Shown: one piece after another, positions 8,507 to 18,425 of the stretch | How the letters are laid out: every line of letters starts with the position of its first letter | Position numbering within the stretch: position 1 is the stretch's first letter | Assembly: GCA_963733105.1 (NCBI GenBank) | Contig: CAVTCB010000003.1 | Coordinates: forward strand, 124,001-188,000 | Length of the DNA: 64,000 nt | From: JAFAYN01 sp963733105 | GTDB taxonomy: Bacteria; Gemmatimonadota; Gemmatimonadetes; Longimicrobiales; Longimicrobiaceae | Direction: 5' to 3' | Made by a program: the position numbers and the translations under genes | Notes under the pieces: model-generated | Told to the model about the DNA's origin: nothing | Databases searched by the model: none | What the model saw: the letters and a program-made list of their open reading frames with translations, nothing else

Positions 8507-9757
8507 TCACGCCACGCGCCGTCCGCGCTTCCACACGCCGGCGCACACGGGGGCGGCGAGGCGGTACGGGATCTCGGCGACGCTCCCCACCCGCCACAGG
8601 GCGAGGTCGGCGGGGGCGCCGGGGGCGAGGGTCCCCCGCCCGTCGGCCAGCTCCAGCGCGGCGGCGCCCCCGGCGGTGGCGGCGCGGAGCGCCTCGGCGG
8701 GGCTCATCCCCATCCGCGAGCAGGCGGCGGTGAGGACGAAGGGGAGGCTGGGGGTGGGGGAGGACCCGGGGTTGAAGTCGGTGGCGAGGGCGACCGTGGC
8801 GCCGGCCTCCAGGAGGGCGCGCGCCGGGGCGAACCGGGGCCGCCCCAGGAAGAAGAGGGTGGCGGGGAGGAGGGTGGCGACGACGCCGGAGGCGGCGAGC
8901 GCGCGGATGCCGGCCTCGGACACGTCGCCCAGGTGGTCGGCGGAGGCGGCGCCCAGCTCGGCGGCCAGCTCGGCGCCCCCGCTCCCCTCCAGCTCGTCGG
9001 CGTGGAGCTTGGGGCGGAGCCCGTGGTCCAGCCCGGCGCGGAGGATGCGCTCGGTCTGCGCGCGGTCGAAGACGCCGGGCTCCATGAACACGTCGCAGAA
9101 GCGCGCCAGCCCCTCGGCGGCGACGGCGGGGATGGACTCCTCCACCAGGAGGTCGACGTAGGCGTCGCGCCGGTCGCGGTACTCGGGGGGGAACTCGTGC
9201 GCGCCCAGGAAGGTGGGGACCAGCTCGACGGGCTGGAGGTCGCGGAGGCGGCGCACGGCGCGCAGGGTCTTGAGCTCGTCGGCGGTGCTGAGCCCGTACC
9301 CGCTCTTGACCTCGGCGGTGGTGGTGCCGTTCAGGAGCATCTCGCGCAACCGCGGGAGCGCCATCTCCACCAGCTCGTCCTCGCTCCGGGCGCGGAGGTC
9401 GCGGACGGAGGCGTTGATCCCCCCGCCCCGCCGCGCGACCTCCATGTACGGGACGCCGGTGCAGCGCAGCACGTACTCGTCGGCCCGCCAGCGCCCGAAC
9501 ACGGCGTGGGTGTGCGAGTCCACCAGCCCCGGCGTGAGCACCCCGCCCCCGCAGTCCACCCGCTCGGCCCCCGGGAAGCGCGCCAGCACCTCGGCCTCGG
9601 GCCCCACTTCCGCCACGATCCCGTCGCGCACGGCGACCGCGCCTCCTTCCAGGACCGCTGCGGGATCGACGCCGTCGCCCGCGGCGGAGGGTCCGGTGCA
9701 GGCGGCGACCTGGGCCGCGTGGGTGAAGACGAGCGTGGAGCGCGAGGTGTCGGGCAT
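8507..9757 (-). CDS. hutI: Imidazolonepropionase (histidine degradation)
   Basis: Metal-dependent amidohydrolase of 416 residues that opens 4-imidazolone-5-propanoate to N-formimino-glutamate in histidine catabolism. Diagnostic features are the metal site LVDSHTHAVFGRWRADEY, then TTTAEVKSGYGLS, VPTFLGAHEFPPEY, KLHADELEGSGG, ADHLGDVSEAGI, ATLLPATLFFLG and the C-terminal metal Asp in ALATDFNPGSSPTPS. All are normal for HutI. The start is ATG at 9757 (MPDTSRSTLVF). No hutH, hutU or hutG lies in this window, so it is isolated from its pathway. Upstream lies a repeat island separating it from the divergent helicase gene. Confidence 0.95.
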   Translation of the reverse strand: MPDTSRSTLVFTHAAQVAACTGPSAAGDGVDPAAVLEGGAVAVRDGIVAEVGPEAEVLARFPGAERVDCGGGVLTPGLVDSHTHAVFGRWRADEYVLRCTGVPYMEVARRGGGINASVRDLRARSEDELVEMALPRLREMLLNGTTTAEVKSGYGLSTADELKTLRAVRRLRDLQPVELVPTFLGAHEFPPEYRDRRDAYVDLLVEESIPAVAAEGLARFCDVFMEPGVFDRAQTERILRAGLDHGLRPKLHADELEGSGGAELAAELGAASADHLGDVSEAGIRALAASGVVATLLPATLFFLGRPRFAPARALLEAGATVALATDFNPGSSPTPSLPFVLTAACSRMGMSPAEALRAATAGGAAALELADGRGTLAPGAPADLALWRVGSVAEIPYRLAAPVCAGVWKRGRRVA

Positions 9758-9803
9758 GGTCGTCGGGTGGTGTGGTTGGACCGGAGTGGGCGAGGCTCCT
9801 GGC

Positions 9804-10132
9804 GGCGCCCCCACCCGGCTCGCTTCGGGCTCGCCACCCTCCCCCATTCTGGGGGAGGGGCATTTCCATGCTTCGATTCTCACCCTCCGCGTGTCGTGCT
9901 CCCCCTCATCCCAGCATTGGGAGAGGGGGCCGGGGGGTGAGGGCCTCTTCCGGACACGCTCCGGAACCACGGGTGCAGGCCGTTCCGCCGTACCCGTATG
10001 ATCCGTGACGGAGGGAGACAGCCGGGCCGTTTCGGCTGGCTCACTCCGGGGCGGGGAGACTCGCGCGGTTTGCGAGGCTCGCCGCCCCCGCGCAGGAGAC
10101 CGGCGCTGTTTGCCGGGCTCCGGAGCGGCCCC
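9804..10132. repeat. Repeat island: family C tail, GC hairpin, family B copy
   Basis: Fills most of the 530-nt gap between divergent hutI and the helicase; no gene is seen here. Positions 9804-9880 are the tail of family C on the minus strand. Positions 9899-9945 hold a GC-rich hairpin like the family A tail. Positions 9990-10132 are a complete family B element. It starts GTACCCGTATGATCCGTGAC and contains three successive modules of the form GGAGAC, stem, loop ending GTTT, stem, GGCTC. Confidence 0.8.
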
Positions 10133-10290
10133 GAAGAGCACGAAAATCCCGCACGGCGCAACGACTTCCCCACCTGGCGGAGTTCTTGCGCAAACACCCC
10201 CCGCGGAAGTACAACGACATCCTAGACCGGCGCGGCGACCCGCGTCAACTCACGAGAAGTCCCGCCTCCAAATAGACGGAGCCCCCCGCC

Positions 10291-12967
10291 ATGGTCGAAG
10301 TCTCCACGACGCCCCCCTCGGAACGCTACCCCGGCCGCCCCCCGGAGGGACGCCTGGTGGTGATCGCCCCCACCCGCGCGTCGTGCGAGACCATCGAGAT
10401 CGGCGTGCAGCTCACCAACGTGGAGACCATCCTGGAGCGCGAGCACGGACACGAGATCCGCCAGCTCTCCGCGGAGGGGAAGGGCTTCGGGATCGTGGCC
10501 GGGACCGGGACGGGGAAGACGCTGGCGGTGCGCTCCATGGCCCAGTCCATCGTGGGGAGCGAGCTGCGCGTGGGCGTGGTGAACCGCGAGCGCGAGGCGA
10601 CGCCCGACACCCCCAACTGGAACGTGGTGATCGTCACCACCGGGATCGCCCGGCGCTGGCTCCAGGACGACCTGATCACCAAGGACGACGTGGTGGTGGT
10701 GGACGAGATCCACCAGACCTCGGCGGAGCTGGAGCTGTGCCTGGCGCTCGCCAAGCGCGCGGGGTGCCGCTTCATCTGGCTCTCGGCCACGGTGGACCCG
10801 ACGTTCTACGCGGAGTACCTGGACGCGGCGGCGGTGATCGAGTCGTCGGCGTTCGACCCGGCCCGCGCGGCGACGGTGCGCGTGTCGGGGACGCTGAACC
10901 CGCAGGAGTTCCTGAGCGAGCGCTTCCTCCGCCACGTGACCAAGGGGAAGCGGGGCGTGGCGGTGTTCGTCCCCACGCGGGCGGGGACGGAGCAGGTGGC
11001 GAAGCTGGTGGGGGAGAAGTACCCGGCGGTGTTCGCGGAGTACTACCACGGCGGGGAGCCGGTGAGCAAGCTGGCGCCCTTCCTGGAGGGGACGGCGAAG
11101 AAGCCGTTCGTGCTTGCCATGACGGCGGCGGGGCAGTCGGCGCTCAACATCCGCGGGCTGGACACGGTGGTGATCGAGGACGCGCAGTTCACCACGCTGG
11201 TGAAGAAGGGGAAGAACGTGCTGACGCGCCTCCCCCTGGGGGCCAACGAGATCCTGCAGATGGCGGGGCGGGTGCACGGGCGGGTGGAGGGGGGCGAGGT
11301 CTACATCCTGTCGGAGCGGAACATCGACTTCGCCAAGCTGGAGCCCACGGAGCCCAACTTCCAGCTGGCGGGCGACCCGGAGCGGGTGGCGATGACCTGC
11401 GCGGACATGGGGGTGCGCGCGGACGAGCTGGACCTCCCGGTGCCGCTGGACCGCATCGCCTACCGGCGCGCGGTGGAGACGCTGGAGCGCCGCGGGCTGA
11501 TCCGCGCCAACCGGCTGACGGAGTACGGGCGGCGGGTGGAGGTGCTCCCGGTGGACCGCCCCTGGGGGGAGCTGCTGGTGCAGAGCCCGGAGGCGCTGGT
11601 CCCGGTGGTGGCGACCTGCGCCTCCATCGAGTCGCTGCACCGCATGCTCCGCCAGGACAACGACATCGGCCGCTACGTGGTGCCGGGGAGCGACCACCTC
11701 ACCACGTACCGCATCTACGAGGACGCGCTCCGCACCTGCGGGACGCTGGGGAGCGTGTACGGGCTCCCGCGGCACGTGTTCGACGAGGAGGCGCTGGCGG
11801 AGTGGGCGGAGGAGCGCGGGGTGCTGGTGCGATCCATCGAGGACGGGGCGCTGGCGATCGCTTCCATCTACCGCTCGCTGGACCTGGACCTCCCGCGCCA
11901 CTTCCCGCGCCTGAACGAGGAGCTGACCTCGGGGTGGCAGCGCCTGGTGGCGGAGGTGATGCCCTTCGACCTGGTGATCGACGAGGAGACGAGCTGGGGG
12001 GACGAGGTGCGCGTCTCGCAGAACAGCGTGTGCGGGAGCTACGGGGCCGTCGCGGGGTCGCTGCGCTACTTCTCGGACCGCTTCGGGCGGGCGCGCGGGC
12101 GCCATCGAGGGGACGGAGATCCCCTACGCCCTGCTCTGGGAGTTCGCCACGGAGGGGGAGCGGGAGATCGTCTACGACCCGGAGCACCGCCGCGCGCCGC
12201 TGCGCGTGCGCCGCGCGCGGGTGTTCCACGGCTTCGAGCTGGACTCGGAGATCGAGGCGGTGGACGCCTTCTCGGGGGAGCTGGCGGAGCTGGCGCGCCG
12301 CGCGCTGGCGGAGGCCATGGCGTCGGGGGCGGCGCACCACCCGGCCACGCGCCACAACCGCGACGTGTTCCGCGAGCTGCGCGAGACGTACCGCCGCTCG
12401 GGGGGGACGGTGCCGGAGGTGACGGAGGCGCGGCTGGCCGACTGGTTCGCAGAGCGCATGGCGGGGGTGGGGTCGTACGCGGAGTTCATGGCGGCGGAGC
12501 TCCGGGTGAGCGCGGACGACTTCGTCCCGGCGGAGGAGCGGGCGCGGTGGGCGGCGCTCCCGGACAGCATCCACGTGGAGGGGCGCGACTACCCGCTGGA
12601 CTACCACTTCGAGGAGGGGACGCCGGTGGTGCGCGCCCGCGTCCCGGAGCGGGTGCTCTGGGAGCTGGACGAGGCGGAGCTCCCGGAGCTGGACCGCCCG
12701 CTGCACTGGACGGTGACGCGCGGCAAGCACGAGTCGCTCCGCGCCCCCTCGCTGGACGAGGCGCGCGAGCTGGCGGCGGAGAACCGCTTCGAGCGCGCGG
12801 AGAGGGGGCCCCGCCGCGGCCGCGAGGAGGGCGGCGACGGCGACCGTCCGCGCCGCGGGGGCCAGCGCGGCCCCGGCGGGAAGCGCGGCGGCAAGGCCTA
12901 CTCCGGCCCGCGCCCGCCGAAGAAGGGGGGGCGCAGGGGCGGCGGAGGCGGACGGCGGAAGCGGTGA
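10291..12967 (+). CDS. DEAH-type helicase with basic tail, frameshifted near 12.09 kb
   Basis: Superfamily 2 NTPase. Motifs in order are Walker A AGTGTGKT (about residue 70), Walker B VVVVDEIHQT, motif III WLSATVDP, and motif VI QMAGRVHGRVEGG; the DEIH box resembles the DEAH/HrpA-HrpB group. The C-terminal 60 residues are Arg/Gly/Lys-rich, probably binding RNA. The reading frame moves by one base within 12085-12103. Upstream it reads SLRYFSDRFGRAR, and downstream IEGTEIPYALLWEF resumes one frame over. Removing one base gives a continuous 891-residue product. This could be a sequencing error or a true inactivation. The RNA substrate is unknown. The start at 10291 has only a weak, distant GGAG. 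An M49-like peptidase follows 87 nt downstream. Confidence 0.8.
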
Positions 12968-13053
12968 GGCCACTTGCCCGCCGGGGATCTCCCGCTATGA
13001 TCCAGGAGTATACGTCGGCCCGACGAACCACGAACTCCTCGCAGGAGATCTCC

Positions 13054-14773
13054 ATGTCCCGAAAGTCGTACGCCCCCGCCGCCCTCCTCGCGCTCGGCCT
13101 GGCCGGGTGCGCGGGGGCGGCGAGCGAGCCCGCTCCCGCACCGGCCCCCGCGGCCCCCGCTGCGACCCCCGCGCCCGCCGCTCCTGCGGCCCAGGGGGGC
13201 GACGTCGCGCAGCGGCTCGCCAAGTACACCACCGTGCGCCTCACCGCCGACCTGTCCTCGCTCAGCGCCAGCGAGCGGCGGATGATCCCGCTCCTGATCG
13301 ACGCCGCGCGCGAGATGGACGGCGTCTACTGGCACCAGGCGTACGGCAACGGCGACTCGCTCCTGGCCTCCGTCCGCGACCCGCAGCTCCGCCGCTTCGT
13401 GGAGATCAACTACGGGCCGTGGGACCGGCTGGAGAACGACCAGCCCTTCGTCCCCGGCGTGGGGCCGAAGCCGGAGGGGGCCAACTACTACCCCGCCGAC
13501 ATGACCAAGGAGGAGTTCGAGCGCGCCGTGGCCGCCGGGCCCGCCGCCCGCGCCGACTCGCTGCGCAGCCTGTACACCCTGGTGCGGCGCGACCCGCAGG
13601 GACGGCTGACCGCCGTCCCCTTCTCGCGCGCCTACGCCGACGCGCACCGGCGCACCGCCGAGAAGCTCCGCGCCGCCGCCGCCCTGGCCGAGGACCCGGG
13701 GCTGAAGCGCTACCTGGAGCTGCGCGCCGACGCGCTCCTGACCGACCGGTACCAGGCGAGCGACCTGGCCTGGATGGACATGAAGCGCAACAACCTGGAC
13801 CTGGTCATCGGCCCCATCGAGACCTACGAGGACCTCCTCTTCGGCTACAAGGCCTCGCACGAGGGGTACGTGCTGATCAAGGACCGGGAGTGGAGCCAGC
13901 GGCTGGCGCGCCTGGTCTCCTTCCTCCCGGCGCTGCAGCGCGGCATCCCCGTGGCCGAGCAGTACAAGCGGGAGACCCCGGGCGCCGAGTCGGAGCTGAA
14001 CGCCTACGACGTGGTGTACTACTCCGGGCAGGCCAACGGCGGCTCCAAGACCATCGCCATCAACCTCCCCAACGACGAGCAGGTGCAGCTCCAGAAGGGG
14101 ACCCGGCGGCTGCAGCTCAAGAACGCCATGCGGGCCAAGTTCGACCAGATCCTGATCCCCATCGCGCAGGAGCTCCTGGCCCCCGACCAGCTCCCGCAGA
14201 CCACCTTCGACGCCTTCTTCGCCAACGTGATGTTCCACGAGGTGGCGCACGGGCTGGGGATCAAGAACACCATCAACGGGCGCGGCACCGTGCGCGAGGC
14301 GCTCAAGGAGCGCGGCTCCTCGCTGGAGGAGGGGAAGGCCGACATCCTGGGGCTGTACATGATCCAGCAGCTCAACCGGCAGGGGCGAGATGGGGCGGGA
14401 GGACGTCCGCAACAACTACGTCACCTTCCTCGCCAGCCTGTTCCGCTCCATCCGCTTCGGCGCCTCCAGCGCCCACGGGCGGGCCAACATCGCCGCCTTC
14501 AACTACATGCTGGAGCGGGGCGCCTTCGCCCGCGGGGCCGACGGGCGGTACCGCGTGGACTTCCCGCGCATGGAGTCGGCCATGAACGACCTGGCCCGCG
14601 ACATCCTGGTGATGCAGGGGAACGGCGACTACGCGGCCGTCGGCGAGTTCCAGGCGAAGTACGGGAGCGTGGGCCCGCAGCTCCGGGCCGACCTGGACCG
14701 GCTGGGGACGCGCGGGATCCCGGTGGACGTGGTGTTCGAGCAGGGTGCGTCGGTGCTCGGGCTGAACCCCTGA
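13054..14773 (+). CDS. Lipoprotein zinc metallopeptidase, M49 (dipeptidyl-peptidase III)-like, frameshifted
   Basis: The N-terminus MSRKSYAPAALLALGLAGCA is a lipoprotein signal with lipobox LAGC, then an Ala/Pro linker, so the protein is probably membrane-anchored outside the cytoplasm. The zinc site MFHEVAHGLGIKNTI (about residue 396) and the distal ligand segment EEGKADILGLYMI match bacterial M49-like peptidases, which cleave dipeptides from peptide N-termini; classical DPP III has HELLGH instead. The frame shifts at a GGGG run, 14382-14385. Deleting one G joins QLNRQG to EMGREDVRNNYVTFLASLF and gives a 572-residue protein ending at 14773. The start is ATG at 13054, with GCAGGAG upstream. 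Without the repair the catalytic part would still be made, with a foreign C-terminus. Confidence 0.78.
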
Positions 14774-14793
14774 TTTCCGGATGAAGGGCGGGA

Positions 14794-15000
14794 TTCGGGC
14801 GTGCCCCCGCTGACGCGGGGTCGGGCTGCGGCTCCGTAGGGAACGATACAACCGTTCCCAACGGAGTCGAGCCCCGGCAAACTGCGCCGGGTCTCGCCCC
14901 TTCGGGCTCGCATCCCTCACGCAACTGCTGCTCATAACCTGTAGTCCGTAGTTGTCGTGCTCCCCTCCCCCCTTGTGGGGGAGGGGCCGGGGGTGGGGGG
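14794..15000 (-). repeat. Family A repeat (structured, about 200 nt)
   Basis: Lies in the 418-nt gap before the oxidoreductase gene. On the minus strand it reads a Y-rich hairpin, then GAGAC-CCGGC-GCAGTTT-GCCGG-GGCTC, then an ACTCCGT/ACGGAG outer stem enclosing GGGAACG and CGTTCCC around a GTTGTAT loop. The remaining 190 nt up to the gene include a second GC hairpin near 15003-15032; I see no gene. Confidence 0.8.
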
Positions 15001-15191
15001 CGGCTCCGCCGCGGGGAGATTCCCCGCGGCGGAGCTTCGTTTTCCGGGGGAAACAAGCGGTTCGCCGGATGGGTACATTTACCCATGCGTTTCCCCGCCC
15101 GCGCGGGCATCTTGGCGGGAACCGGGCGGAGCGCACCGGCCGGTTCCCGTCGTCCCGACCCGATCCCATTCCCGACCCAGGAGACTTCCCC

Positions 15192-16796
15192 GTGGAACGA
15201 TACGATGCCGTGTTCATCGGCAGCGGGCACAACGCCCTCGTGTCCGCCGCCTACCTCGCCCGCGCCGGGTGGAGCGTGCTGGTGCTGGAGCGCAACGACC
15301 GCCCCGGCGGCCTGGTGCGCACCGAGGAGCTGACCCTCCCCGGCTTCCACCACGACGTGTACTCCAGCGCCCACCCGCTCTTCGTCACCGGCGCCGCGTA
15401 CGCCGACCTGGGGCCCGAGCTGGCCGAGCGGGGGCTGCGCTACGTCAACACCGACCTCCCCACCGGCGTGTCCATGCCCGACGGGCGCACCGCCGTGTTC
15501 TCGGTCGACGCGGGCGCCACCGTCGCCGAATTCGAGCGCCTCTCCCCCGGCGACGGCGCCGCCTTCGGGGAGATGATGCAGGAGTTCGGCGCCCACGCCG
15601 GCGACGTGTTCTCGCTCTTCAACCAGGACCTGGCCTCCGGCGAGGCGCGGAAGACCATCCGCCGGCTCATGGAGGACCCCGACGGCCCCGGCTTCACCCC
15701 CTTCGCCGCCGACTTCGTCGCCACCGCGCGCGACGTGCTGGAGGGGCGCTTCCGCTCCCCCGTGGTGCACGCCATGGTGGCCCCCTGGGTGATGCACCTG
15801 GGCCGCACCCCCGACTCCGCCAACAGCGGCTTCTGGGTGCCGTTGACGCTGATGGCGCTGATGGGCGGCGGGATGGCGCTCCCCGTGGGCGGGAGCGAGA
15901 TGATGGCGAAGGCGCTCGTCCGCCTCATCGAGGACCGCGGCGGCGTGGTGCGCGTGGACGCGCAGGTGGACCGCATCCTGGTCAACGGCGGCAAGGCCAC
16001 GGGCGTGCGCCTGGCCGGCGGCGAGGAGATCCGCGCCACGCGCGCCGTGGTGGCCTCCGTCAACCCCGACCAGCTCTACCTCCGCCTCCTGGCCGACGCG
16101 GACGTCCCCGCGCCCCTCGTGCGCCAGGCCTCGCGCTACCGCTACGGGCGGGGGTGCGTGCAGATCCAGCTCGCGCTCTCGCAGGCGCCGCGCTGGGCCG
16201 ACGAGCGCTTCACGCGCGTAGGGCAGCCGCACCTCACCAGCGGGATGGACTCCGTCACGCTGGGGATCACCCACGCGCTCAACGGCTACCTCCCCGCCGA
16301 GCCCACCCTCTCGCTGGACGTCCCCACCCAGCTGGACCCGTCCCGCGCCCCCGAGGGGAAGGCCATCCTCCGCCTGCAGATGCTGGAGATCCCCATCCGC
16401 CCCCGGGGCGACGCCGCGGGGACCATCGACGTGGGCGACGGCACCTGGACCGACGACCTCAAGCAGCGCTGGGCCGACCGGGTGCTGGACACCGTGGAGC
16501 GCCACCTCCCCGGCGTGCGCGACAGCGTCCTGGGGATGCACGTGACCTCCCCCGACGACCTGGCCCGCTTCAACCCCAACTGCGGCCCGGGGGACGCGTA
16601 CGGGGGCTCGCACGACCTGGCGCAGAGCTACCTGTTCCGGCCGCTCCCGGGGCAGCCGTCGCACCGGTCCGTGGTGCCGAACGTGTTCATGCTGGGGGCG
16701 GCGACGTGGCCGGGGCACGGGATCAACGGCGGGTCGGGGTACATCGTCGCGCAGACGCTTCTGGCGCACGCGCATGATCGTGAGACCGTGGGGTAG
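15192..16796 (+). CDS. Phytoene-dehydrogenase-like FAD-dependent oxidoreductase
   Basis: Product of 534 residues, in the family of phytoene desaturases and related NAD(P)/FAD amine-oxidase-fold enzymes. The Rossmann dinucleotide motif is at the very N-terminus: DAVFIGSGHNALVSAAYLAR, then LVLERNDRPGGLVRTEELT. The C-terminal FAD-binding segment is present as NVFMLGAATWPGHGINGGSG. The HNALV variant is typical of the bacterial branch often annotated NAD(P)/FAD-dependent oxidoreductase, distinct from true CrtI. No carotenoid genes are nearby, so the substrate is unknown. GTG at 15192 is chosen because AGGAGA lies 9 nt upstream and the FAD motif begins at residue 4. The gene stands alone between repeats. 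Confidence 0.85.
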   Translation: MERYDAVFIGSGHNALVSAAYLARAGWSVLVLERNDRPGGLVRTEELTLPGFHHDVYSSAHPLFVTGAAYADLGPELAERGLRYVNTDLPTGVSMPDGRTAVFSVDAGATVAEFERLSPGDGAAFGEMMQEFGAHAGDVFSLFNQDLASGEARKTIRRLMEDPDGPGFTPFAADFVATARDVLEGRFRSPVVHAMVAPWVMHLGRTPDSANSGFWVPLTLMALMGGGMALPVGGSEMMAKALVRLIEDRGGVVRVDAQVDRILVNGGKATGVRLAGGEEIRATRAVVASVNPDQLYLRLLADADVPAPLVRQASRYRYGRGCVQIQLALSQAPRWADERFTRVGQPHLTSGMDSVTLGITHALNGYLPAEPTLSLDVPTQLDPSRAPEGKAILRLQMLEIPIRPRGDAAGTIDVGDGTWTDDLKQRWADRVLDTVERHLPGVRDSVLGMHVTSPDDLARFNPNCGPGDAYGGSHDLAQSYLFRPLPGQPSHRSVVPNVFMLGAATWPGHGINGGSGYIVAQTLLAHAHDRETVG

Positions 16797-16828
16797 CTTT
16801 GTGGCGTGGGGCCGCTGCGGAGCCCGGC

Positions 16829-16871
16829 GAATACCCCCCACCCCCGGCCCCTCCCCCACAAGGGGGAGGGA
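16829..16871. repeat. Isolated family A tail hairpin
   Basis: A solitary copy of the CCCCTCCCCC-ACAA-GGGGGAGGG hairpin that normally ends family A. It is preceded by GGAGCCCGGCG, a remnant of a GTTT-loop module. It follows the oxidoreductase stop codon and may act as its terminator. Confidence 0.6.
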
Positions 16872-16965
16872 GAACCGCGATCGATCCCGTTGCGCCATTT
16901 ATTCCGGCAGCGTACAGTTCGTGGAGGCAGTTTATTTCCGGACATCATCATACCGGAGGTGCGAC

Positions 16966-17097
16966 GTGACGAAGACGACGAAGCTCAAGCTCCACAGGGA
17001 GACCGTGCAGTGCCTCACCGTCCCGACGTCGGTGGACGCAGCGGCCTCGGCGCCGATCCGCTGCATCACCGACGGGCACTTCACCTGCGCCTGCTGA
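16966..17097 (+). CDS. Pinensin-like lanthipeptide (RiPP) precursor peptide
   Basis: A 43-residue peptide starting at GTG 16966, with a perfect GGAGGT ribosome site six nt upstream. The leader VTKTTKLKLHRETVQCL has the alternating Lys/Leu and ET pattern (KLKLxxETVxxL) of leaders of pinensin-type class I lanthipeptides from Bacteroidota and Gemmatimonadota. The core after about residue 20 contains Ser/Thr and Cys (PIRCITDGHFTCAC), enough for several lanthionine rings. It would be modified by a LanB dehydratase and LanC cyclase, and exported. Neither enzyme, nor a transporter, is in this window, so maturation would have to act in trans. A strong hairpin 29 nt downstream ends the transcript. The leader match is good; the mature structure is inference. 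Confidence 0.72.
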   Translation: MTKTTKLKLHRETVQCLTVPTSVDAAASAPIRCITDGHFTCAC

Positions 17098-17125
17098 AGT
17101 CAGCGGCGACCCGAGTCCCTGTAAG

Positions 17126-17162
17126 ACGACGGGGCGGCACCGCGATGGTGCCGCCCCGTCGT
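17126..17162 (+). terminator. Family E hairpin after the lanthipeptide gene
   Basis: A 16-bp perfect stem (ACGACGGGGCGGCACC) with loop GCGAT, 28 nt after the stop codon. It has no U-run but is well placed to stabilise or end the transcript. Near-identical hairpins occur at 4759-4793, 46293-46329 and 53084-53114. Confidence 0.6.
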
Positions 17163-17178
17163 TCGTTCGTGGCCGCAT

Positions 17179-17353
17179 CGCCGGGGGTATGAAACCCCCG
17201 GCTACGAACTGCAGGCGTCCTTCGGACGCGGTCCCGTCCGCCAGGACGGCTGCCGTTTCCAGCCGGGGTTTCATACACCCGGTGCGGTGCCCGCCCGGCG
17301 CACCGTCGTCGCAGGCTGTCCCCTGTCCCCTGTTCCCTGTCCCCTGTTCCCTG
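17179..17353. repeat. Inverted GTATGAAACCCC palindromes followed by family D heptamers
   Basis: Positions 17181-17201 hold the palindrome CCGGGGGTATGAAACCCCCGG. Positions 17263-17282 hold an inverted near-copy of it, which on the opposite strand reads CCGGGTGTATGAAACCCCGG. A short spacer with two more small hairpins (CGTCCTTCGGACG) separates them. Positions 17316-17353 are family D heptamers (CCCTGTC and CCCTGTT). The copy arrangement suggests a small mobile palindromic repeat. Confidence 0.6.
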
Positions 17354-17359
17354 CCGTTC

Positions 17360-18265
17360 CTACATCTCCACGTGCTCCTGCTCCGCCGGGCCGCGCGCGC
17401 GCCGCCCCGCCCACGCCGTCACCGCCACCCCCGCGAAGATCAGCGCCCCCGCGGGCAGCAGGCGCGGGGAGAGGCGCTCGCCCAGGACCGGGCCGGCCAG
17501 GAGGGCGGTGACCACGGGCTGGAGGTAGATGTACACCGACACCACGCTCGCCTCCACCCGCTTCAGCGCCCACACGTTCAGGTAGTAGGCCAGCACCGTG
17601 GGGAACACCACGATCCAGGCCAGCGCCGCCCACGTCGCGCCCGAGAGCGCGCCGTCGCGGGCCAGGAGCGCCGGGGCGCCCCAGGGCGCGATCTGCACCG
17701 CGCCGAACACGAAGATCCAGGTGCTCACCGTCAGCGGGTCGTAGCGCCGCACCAGGTCGCGCGCGATCACCAGGTAGAGCGAGAAGGAGAGCACGTTCAG
17801 CAGCGCCAGCAGGTTCCCCGCCCCGCTCCCCGACGCCAGGTCCACCCCCACCAGGTACAGCGCCCCCGACGCCGCCAGCCCGATCCCCACCCACTTCCCC
17901 GGCGACGAGCCCTCCCGCCCCAGCAGGATCGCGATCAGCAGCGTCGTCGCCGGCCCCATCGTCTGGAGCGTCTGCGCCGCCGTCGCCGTGGTCATCGTGA
18001 GCGCCGTGATGTACAGGAGCTGGTTCGCCGCCACCCCCAGGAAGGCGTACAGCGCCAGCCGCGCGTAGTCCGCGCGGGAGCGGACCCGCTCGCGCACCAG
18101 CACCCGCTGCAGCACCAGGAAGAGGAGCGCCGCCCCCGACACGCGGAGCAGCGCCAGGGCCGGGCTCGACAGGTCGCGGAGCGCCACCTTCACCGCCACC
18201 GGGAGGGTGGCGAACAGCACCTGCGTGAGCACCAGCACCACGTAGACCGACGACGGCTTCTTCAC
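17360..18265 (-). CDS. EamA/DMT-superfamily transporter
   Basis: Inner-membrane protein of 301 residues with about ten hydrophobic helices arranged as two EamA repeats, as in RhaT/YdcZ-like drug and metabolite transporters. Examples are VVLVLTQVLFATLPVAVKV at the N-terminus and VVTALLAGPVLGERL in the second repeat; GP-LGERLS is a typical EamA signature. The substrate cannot be inferred. The start is GTG at 18265, with GGAGGAGA a few nt upstream. The C-terminus is short, charged and cytoplasmic (ARGPAEQEHVEM). It faces away from the His-rich gene at 18426 across 160 nt, so a divergent promoter region is likely there. Confidence 0.85.
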   Translation of the reverse strand: MKKPSSVYVVLVLTQVLFATLPVAVKVALRDLSSPALALLRVSGAALLFLVLQRVLVRERVRSRADYARLALYAFLGVAANQLLYITALTMTTATAAQTLQTMGPATTLLIAILLGREGSSPGKWVGIGLAASGALYLVGVDLASGSGAGNLLALLNVLSFSLYLVIARDLVRRYDPLTVSTWIFVFGAVQIAPWGAPALLARDGALSGATWAALAWIVVFPTVLAYYLNVWALKRVEASVVSVYIYLQPVVTALLAGPVLGERLSPRLLPAGALIFAGVAVTAWAGRRARGPAEQEHVEM

Positions 18266-18425
18266 TTCTCTCCTCCGACTGCACGGACCGGATTATTCAT
18301 GGGTGAAGCATACCCCTCCCGGTGCCGCGGGTTCGCCGCGCGGTCTTCCCCGGGGGGAGCGGGGTCCGTATCTTGCCGCGCGTACCCGCCGCACCCTGAC
18401 CCGATCCAGACACGCCGGAGGAGAG

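Noticed and set aside
14952..15191. N-terminal extension of the oxidoreductase into repeat A
   Set aside because: The extension translates the repeat and has no FAD-motif context; GTG 15192 has a ribosome site and places the Rossmann motif at the N-terminus.
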